Source: Dictyobacter alpinus (lineage in GTDB: Bacteria; Chloroflexota; Ktedonobacteria; Ktedonobacterales; Ktedonobacteraceae). From it: DNA of 64,000 bases. This document shows, in pieces, positions 59,660 to 64,000 of the stretch (positions are counted from its first letter, which is position 1; the number at the start of each line of letters is the position of its first letter). The position numbers and the translations under genes are program-made. The stretch covers positions 2,480,001-2,544,000 of the forward strand of contig NZ_BIFT01000001.1 of assembly GCF_003967575.1 (NCBI RefSeq), given 5' to 3'. A model generated the notes under the pieces. The model did not search any database and was not told where the DNA came from. It was given only the letters and a program-made list of their open reading frames with translations.

Positions 59660-61513
59660 CTACCATGTTAACTGGACACCTGTGCCCTTGCTGATATTGC
59701 CGATGGTTCGCAACTCGGGTAAGCAACTACGAGCCTCTAACGCCGCTTTAGGGGCCAGCACAATTACCATGCCAATTCCCATGTTAAAGGTGCGATACAG
59801 CTCTTCATTTTCGATGTTTCCCAGGCGCGCCATCAATTGGAACAGTGGAGGAACGGTCCAGGATTGGGTATCAATGTTGGCTTGAGTTCCAGCCGGCAGG
59901 ATACGCGAGATATTGCCTTTGAAACCACCACCCGTGATATGGGCAATCCCCTTGAGATAACGGTTGCGATCGGCCAGATACTCACGGAGCAGGCTGATTT
60001 CGCGTAAGTAGCTACGATGTGGACGTAACAAGGCATCCGCCAATGACTCGCCAAGCTCAGGCAAGACAGTCTCCAAGGCATAGCTCGCGAAAATGCGTCG
60101 GGCCAGTGAGTAACCGTTGGTATGCAGGCCATTGGATGGGAGCCCTAGAATCAGGTCTCCTTCTTCAATGGTGCTACCATTATGGGCCTCTTCCTCTTCA
60201 ACAACTCCTACAATCGTGCCTGCCAGATCAAATGCACCCTCAGCATAGACATCGGGCATCTCAGCTGTCTCACCCCCCAGGAGAGCGCAATTGGCTTCCT
60301 GACAGGCGTTAGCCACGCCCCGGACAATGGTTGCTGCCTGGATAGGATCAAGCTTGTTAACGGCCAGGTAGTCCATAAAGAATAGTGGTCTGGCGCCTTG
60401 TGCTAACAGATCGTTGATGGAGTGATTAACAATATCATAGCCGATGGTATTATAGCGACCAGCCTGCGAGGCTAGCAAGGTTTTGGTGCCAACGCCATCG
60501 GTTGAGGCGACCAGGGCGGGCTTATGCATCTTGCGCAAGTCTCTAGCACTGAACACGCCAGCAAAGGCTCCGACGCCGGCCAGCACATTCGGACCTTGAG
60601 CAGCACGGACCGCCTCTTTCATCAAGCGCACCGCTTTTTCGCCTGCCTCGATGTCAACTCCACTATCCGCATAGGAGATCGTGGCTGCCGAGCTTGCTCG
60701 TACTTGCTGTTCGCTCGTCGCGCTAGATTGCAGGAGTGATTGAGCATAATCGTAAGCGTTCTGGAAAATCAGGAGCCCATCACCCAGATCCTGACCATAA
60801 CCACGGCGCTGCGGATGCTGTAAGGCATTAACATAGCGCTCGGGATGAGGCATCAGGCCAAAGACATTACCCTGGATATTACAGACGCCAGCGATTGCAC
60901 CCAGCGATCCATTTGGATTGTCAGGATAGCTGACGGGCTCACCGTTCTCGCCGTTTATGCGGCTATAGACCAGGGGAATCTGACCATTAGCTTGCAGGCT
61001 GGCGATATCGCCCTCGAAGACAAATTGTCCTTCACCATGTGCAACAGGCATCTCGACGGCGCGCTCCAGACCTCGGGTGAAGATACAGGAACTTTGTCGG
61101 GCTGTCATGGTGACCCAGCGACATTCAAATTGGGCCGATTCGTTCTCGGTCAGTGTCGCCTTCAACGAGGCATCCTGTTGCTCACCCGGAAGAAGTCCCA
61201 GGCGCACCAGTACCTGGAAGCCATTACAGATGCCTAGTACAGGACGTCCCTCTGCCACGAATCGCGCCAGCTGTGTACCCAGGTGAAGCTTTAACTTCTT
61301 TGCCAGCAAGGTACCAGCACCCAGATCATCTCCATAAGAGAAGCCGCCCGGAATCGCCAGAAAGTGATAGTCCAGTAGTTTTTCGGGTGCTTTAAGAAGT
61401 TGATTGATATGGACCAACTCGGTCTCAAAGCCGACCAACCGACAGGCCTGTGCCGTTTCGCGGTCACAGTTAATGCCTGGCGCACGTAAAACCAATGCAC
61501 GTAATGCGCCCAT
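59660..61513 (-). CDS. Fused PurQ-PurM: FGAM synthase glutaminase subunit and AIR synthetase
   Basis: A single 617-residue chain with two purine enzymes. Residues about 1-265 are PurQ: VLRAPGINCDRETAQA, the nucleophile in GICNGFQVL and the His/Glu of MPHPERYV supply ammonia to PurL for FGAM formation. Residues about 280-617 are PurM: STDGVGTKTLLA, MDYLAVNKLD, GGETAEMPDVY, PSNGLHTNGYSLAR and HITGGGFKGNISRILP, which closes FGAM to AIR. A short Ser/Ala-rich linker joins them without a frame break. The ATG overlaps the purL stop (TAATG), so it is translated with PurL. A fusion of consecutive steps could channel FGAM. Confidence 0.93.
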   Translation of the reverse strand: MGALRALVLRAPGINCDRETAQACRLVGFETELVHINQLLKAPEKLLDYHFLAIPGGFSYGDDLGAGTLLAKKLKLHLGTQLARFVAEGRPVLGICNGFQVLVRLGLLPGEQQDASLKATLTENESAQFECRWVTMTARQSSCIFTRGLERAVEMPVAHGEGQFVFEGDIASLQANGQIPLVYSRINGENGEPVSYPDNPNGSLGAIAGVCNIQGNVFGLMPHPERYVNALQHPQRRGYGQDLGDGLLIFQNAYDYAQSLLQSSATSEQQVRASSAATISYADSGVDIEAGEKAVRLMKEAVRAAQGPNVLAGVGAFAGVFSARDLRKMHKPALVASTDGVGTKTLLASQAGRYNTIGYDIVNHSINDLLAQGARPLFFMDYLAVNKLDPIQAATIVRGVANACQEANCALLGGETAEMPDVYAEGAFDLAGTIVGVVEEEEAHNGSTIEEGDLILGLPSNGLHTNGYSLARRIFASYALETVLPELGESLADALLRPHRSYLREISLLREYLADRNRYLKGIAHITGGGFKGNISRILPAGTQANIDTQSWTVPPLFQLMARLGNIENEELYRTFNMGIGMVIVLAPKAALEARSCLPELRTIGNISKGTGVQLTW

Positions 61514-64000
61514 TATGCCTGTCCTCCCTTCCAGGATGCTTGCAGTTCATCCACACCAACGTTCATCAACTCCTCATCCCCATTCTGGATAATGAAACGC
61601 GAGCTGTTGGAGACACTACCAATACGATAAAGTTCATCAACTCCGTTCGCTTGCATATGTTTCTCAAATGTTCCCAGTTGCTCAGGTGTGACTTCAACCA
61701 GAAAACGGCTGGCGGATTCACTGAAGAGCCGGGCGACCGTAATCGCGTCCGGTGTAAGTATATCCGCATCTTTGATGCCGAAGCGGTTGATATTCAAGGT
61801 GGCACCGCGTAATCCGGCCAGGGACATCTCAGCCGCCGCCAGGGCCAGTCCACCTTCTGAAAGATCATGGCAACTGCGCACCAGACCCTGCCGAATGGCT
61901 TGTCCCAACACGTCCATGGTCTGTAATGCATGGCTCACACGTACCTGGGGTACGCTGGTCTGTGGGAAGAGGTTGGCAAAGGAATCGGGATCGATGACCT
62001 CCGCATAGTGTGAACCGGCCAGTTCGTTGCTGGTTGCGCCAACCAGATAGAGCAGGTTGCCGGGTGTCTTGAGGGCCATATCCACGGTTGCTGTGACATC
62101 CTCAATCACGCTGACCGCTGAGATCACCAGGGTTGGGATCACCGGAAAGCGTTTTCCATCGGCGCGATATTCGTTGTTCAGGCTATCTTTACCAGAGATA
62201 AATGGCGTGCCAAAGCCTACGGCAGCGTCATGACAGCCTTTAACGGCCCGTACCAGCAAGCCCAGTTGCTCAGGATCCGTGGGATTACCCCAGCAGAAGT
62301 TATCCAGAATAGCGGTCCGGTTTACATCGCCACCGACGGCGGTCAGGTTGCGTAGCGCCTCATCGACGGCATTGAGGGCCATGTGATAGGTATCAATTTT
62401 GCCATAGAGCGGATTGACGCCATTTGAAATCACTACACCCGCTTTTGAATGAGGATCCTCTTCGATCAGCGGTTGCAGGACCGCTGCATCTCCCGGTCCA
62501 TTGCCTGCCCGGCCTACCATTGGCTTGCGTACCGTGCCTCCCTGGACCTCATGGTCGTAGCGACGCACAACATCTTCTTTAGAGGCGATGGAAGGATGAC
62601 GCAAGAGTGCGAGGAGTGTGGGGGCCAGCGAACTTTTGACACTCTGCACTGTGCTGGTCGCGGCAGCAACTCTGGCTTTCTTCGTCTCGTCCCTGATCCA
62701 TACGGCTTCCAGTGTCTTGCGTGGCAGGCCATCGTGCAGGAATTCCATATCCATATCGGCCACCACCTGTCCACCATAGGTCAGGGTAAGGCGATGATCG
62801 TCGGTAAAGGTACCTAGAATACTGGCCTCAACCTCTTCAATCTCGCAGATGGCCAGTAGCTCATCAATGTGGGCCGGTGGCACTGCCAGGATCATGCGTT
62901 CCTGAGCTTCCGAGAGCCAGATTTCCCAGGGAGCCAGACCTTGATATTTGAGTGGCGCTTTCATCAACTCGACGCGGGCTCCGGTCTCGGCTCCCATTTC
63001 ACCGATCGCGGAAGAAAAGCCGCCGGCTCCACAGTCTGTGATCGCGTTATAAAGCTTGCGATCACGGGCCTGGATAATCACATCGGTGACCTTTTTCTCG
63101 GTGATTGGCGCGCCGATCTGTACCGCGGTTCCAGCCTGGGTATTGATCTCCAGGCTCATCTCGCCTGATGAGAAGGTGGCACCATGCACTCCATCGCGAC
63201 CGGTACGTCCACCCAGGGAGACGATTAAATCGCCGGGTTGAACATTGCGGGGATGGCTACCGTGCGGCAGGATACCCAGACAGCCGCAAAAGACGAGTGG
63301 ATTGTAGGTATAACCTGGATGGTAAAGGATGGCGCCATTGACGGTGGGGATACCCATCTTATTGCCATAATCACGAATGCCGTTGACGACTCCCGTGGCT
63401 ATGCGTCTGGGGGTCAGGATGCCCGTGGGCAGTTCTTCAGCAGGCGTGTCCAGTGGCCCAAAGCAGAGAATATCGGTACAGGCAATTGGTTGTGCAGAGA
63501 CACCCACTACGTCACGAATAACACCACCTACGCCGGTATTGGCCCCACCAAAAGGCTCGATTGCCGATGGATGATTATGTGTCTCGGCCTTAAAGGCAAT
63601 ATCCTGCGTCTCGGTCAGGCGAATAATACCCGCATTATCACTGAAAGCCGACACCAACCAGTCCTGTTTGACTTTGTCGGTGGCGCTAACAATATAGCGC
63701 TTGAGTAGACCCTGAATAGTCTCGCTTTCAATGGTATTGCCATGGCTATCGATTTCCCGATAGTTCACGTTCGCTTTGAAGGTTTTATGCGAACAATGTT
63801 CCGACCACGTCTGCGCCAGGGTCTCTAGCTCGACATCGGTTGGTTCACGTCGCTGCTCCCGATAGTGTTGTTGGATTGTACGCATCTCTTCCAGATTCAG
63901 GGAGAGCAAGCCAGCACGGCTGACTTCAAGGAGCTGCTCGTCCGTCATAGTTGAAATAAAGATGGTACGAGCCGCCTGCCTGGCGTGGTCTGTGCTGGAA
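61513..64000 (-). CDS. purL: FGAM synthase large subunit PurL (5' end beyond window)
   Basis: The ATP-dependent synthase that converts FGAR to FGAM, with PurQ supplying ammonia. Motifs: TWSEHCSHKTFKANV, AETHNHPSAIEPFGGANTGVGG, DCGAGGFSSAIGEMG, ISGKDSLNNEY and SCHDLSEGGLALAAAEM. An ATG at 63948 gives 811 residues, but it has no Shine-Dalgarno site and the frame stays open to the right edge (coding for a further HARQAARTIFIST). The gene probably starts outside the window, perhaps with a PurS-like N-terminal part. It heads the visible purine operon. Confidence 0.94.
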   Translation of the reverse strand, partial: SSTDHARQAARTIFISTMTDEQLLEVSRAGLLSLNLEEMRTIQQHYREQRREPTDVELETLAQTWSEHCSHKTFKANVNYREIDSHGNTIESETIQGLLKRYIVSATDKVKQDWLVSAFSDNAGIIRLTETQDIAFKAETHNHPSAIEPFGGANTGVGGVIRDVVGVSAQPIACTDILCFGPLDTPAEELPTGILTPRRIATGVVNGIRDYGNKMGIPTVNGAILYHPGYTYNPLVFCGCLGILPHGSHPRNVQPGDLIVSLGGRTGRDGVHGATFSSGEMSLEINTQAGTAVQIGAPITEKKVTDVIIQARDRKLYNAITDCGAGGFSSAIGEMGAETGARVELMKAPLKYQGLAPWEIWLSEAQERMILAVPPAHIDELLAICEIEEVEASILGTFTDDHRLTLTYGGQVVADMDMEFLHDGLPRKTLEAVWIRDETKKARVAAATSTVQSVKSSLAPTLLALLRHPSIASKEDVVRRYDHEVQGGTVRKPMVGRAGNGPGDAAVLQPLIEEDPHSKAGVVISNGVNPLYGKIDTYHMALNAVDEALRNLTAVGGDVNRTAILDNFCWGNPTDPEQLGLLVRAVKGCHDAAVGFGTPFISGKDSLNNEYRADGKRFPVIPTLVISAVSVIEDVTATVDMALKTPGNLLYLVGATSNELAGSHYAEVIDPDSFANLFPQTSVPQVRVSHALQTMDVLGQAIRQGLVRSCHDLSEGGLALAAAEMSLAGLRGATLNINRFGIKDADILTPDAITVARLFSESASRFLVEVTPEQLGTFEKHMQANGVDELYRIGSVSNSSRFIIQNGDEELMNVGVDELQASWKGGQA

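Overview
The window is about 64 kb of a bacterial chromosome of moderate G+C. It most resembles a Ktedonobacteria-type member of the Chloroflexota. The reasons are indirect: filament-former style Ser/Thr kinases with an extracellular sensor half, a zinc-ribbon/BACON-repeat membrane protein, a small type VII secretion locus, several HisKA_3/LuxR signalling proteins, and frequent TTG or GTG starts behind strong Shine-Dalgarno sites. This assignment is an inference from gene content. There is no rRNA gene and no intact tRNA gene to anchor it.

Layout. 1-9 kb: the 3' part of nuoN, a GNAT acetyltransferase with an FMN-dependent alpha-hydroxyacid oxidase, an S9 peptidase, a TcmP-like protein, and an mhqO-mhqD-like quinone-detoxification pair behind a promoter that overlaps a palindromic operator. 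9-16 kb: a transmembrane Ser/Thr kinase divergent from a large zinc-ribbon/BACON-repeat protein. 16-24 kb: endonuclease IV, scpB, a WXG100-like secreted protein convergent with a two-gene EccC-type ATPase, a methyltransferase, and a sigma factor with an XRE regulator. 24-33 kb: prs, queA-ruvB, purK-purE, an AhpD-like gene interrupted by an in-frame UGA, and ychF. 33-39 kb: parA-parB, a DinB-like protein, a response regulator and a histidine kinase that carries its own LuxR DNA-binding domain. 39-49 kb: an FAD oxidoreductase / ferredoxin / two-heme cytochrome b operon, a second two-component pair, and pcrA. 49-55 kb: an M48 protease, a DUF554 protein, a PHP phosphoesterase and two GSP17M-like proteins with expanded repeats. 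55-64 kb: a purine operon on the minus strand, purL-purQM-purC-purF-purD-purN.

The best lead is the AhpD-like gene at 30222..30749. UGA replaces the second cysteine of the CxxC active site, while the Glu, Cys and His positions keep AhpD spacing. A 7-bp hairpin with a G at the start of its loop lies 20 nt after the UGA, which fits a bacterial SECIS element. This is a strong selenoprotein candidate that normal gene calling splits into two pieces. Other notable items are a PurQ-PurM fusion, a kinase-LuxR fusion, two families of dispersed palindromic intergenic repeats (one with compensatory stem changes), a perfect 30-bp inverted repeat built from a local tandem repeat, and a 5'-half tRNA-Asp-like relic beside one repeat.

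The genes form two main biosynthetic blocks (de novo purine synthesis up to CAIR/SAICAR, plus PRPP supply from prs), a chromosome-maintenance group (scpB, parAB, ruvB, pcrA, endonuclease IV), and an envelope and signalling group (type VII ATPase, kinase, two-component systems, stress proteins).
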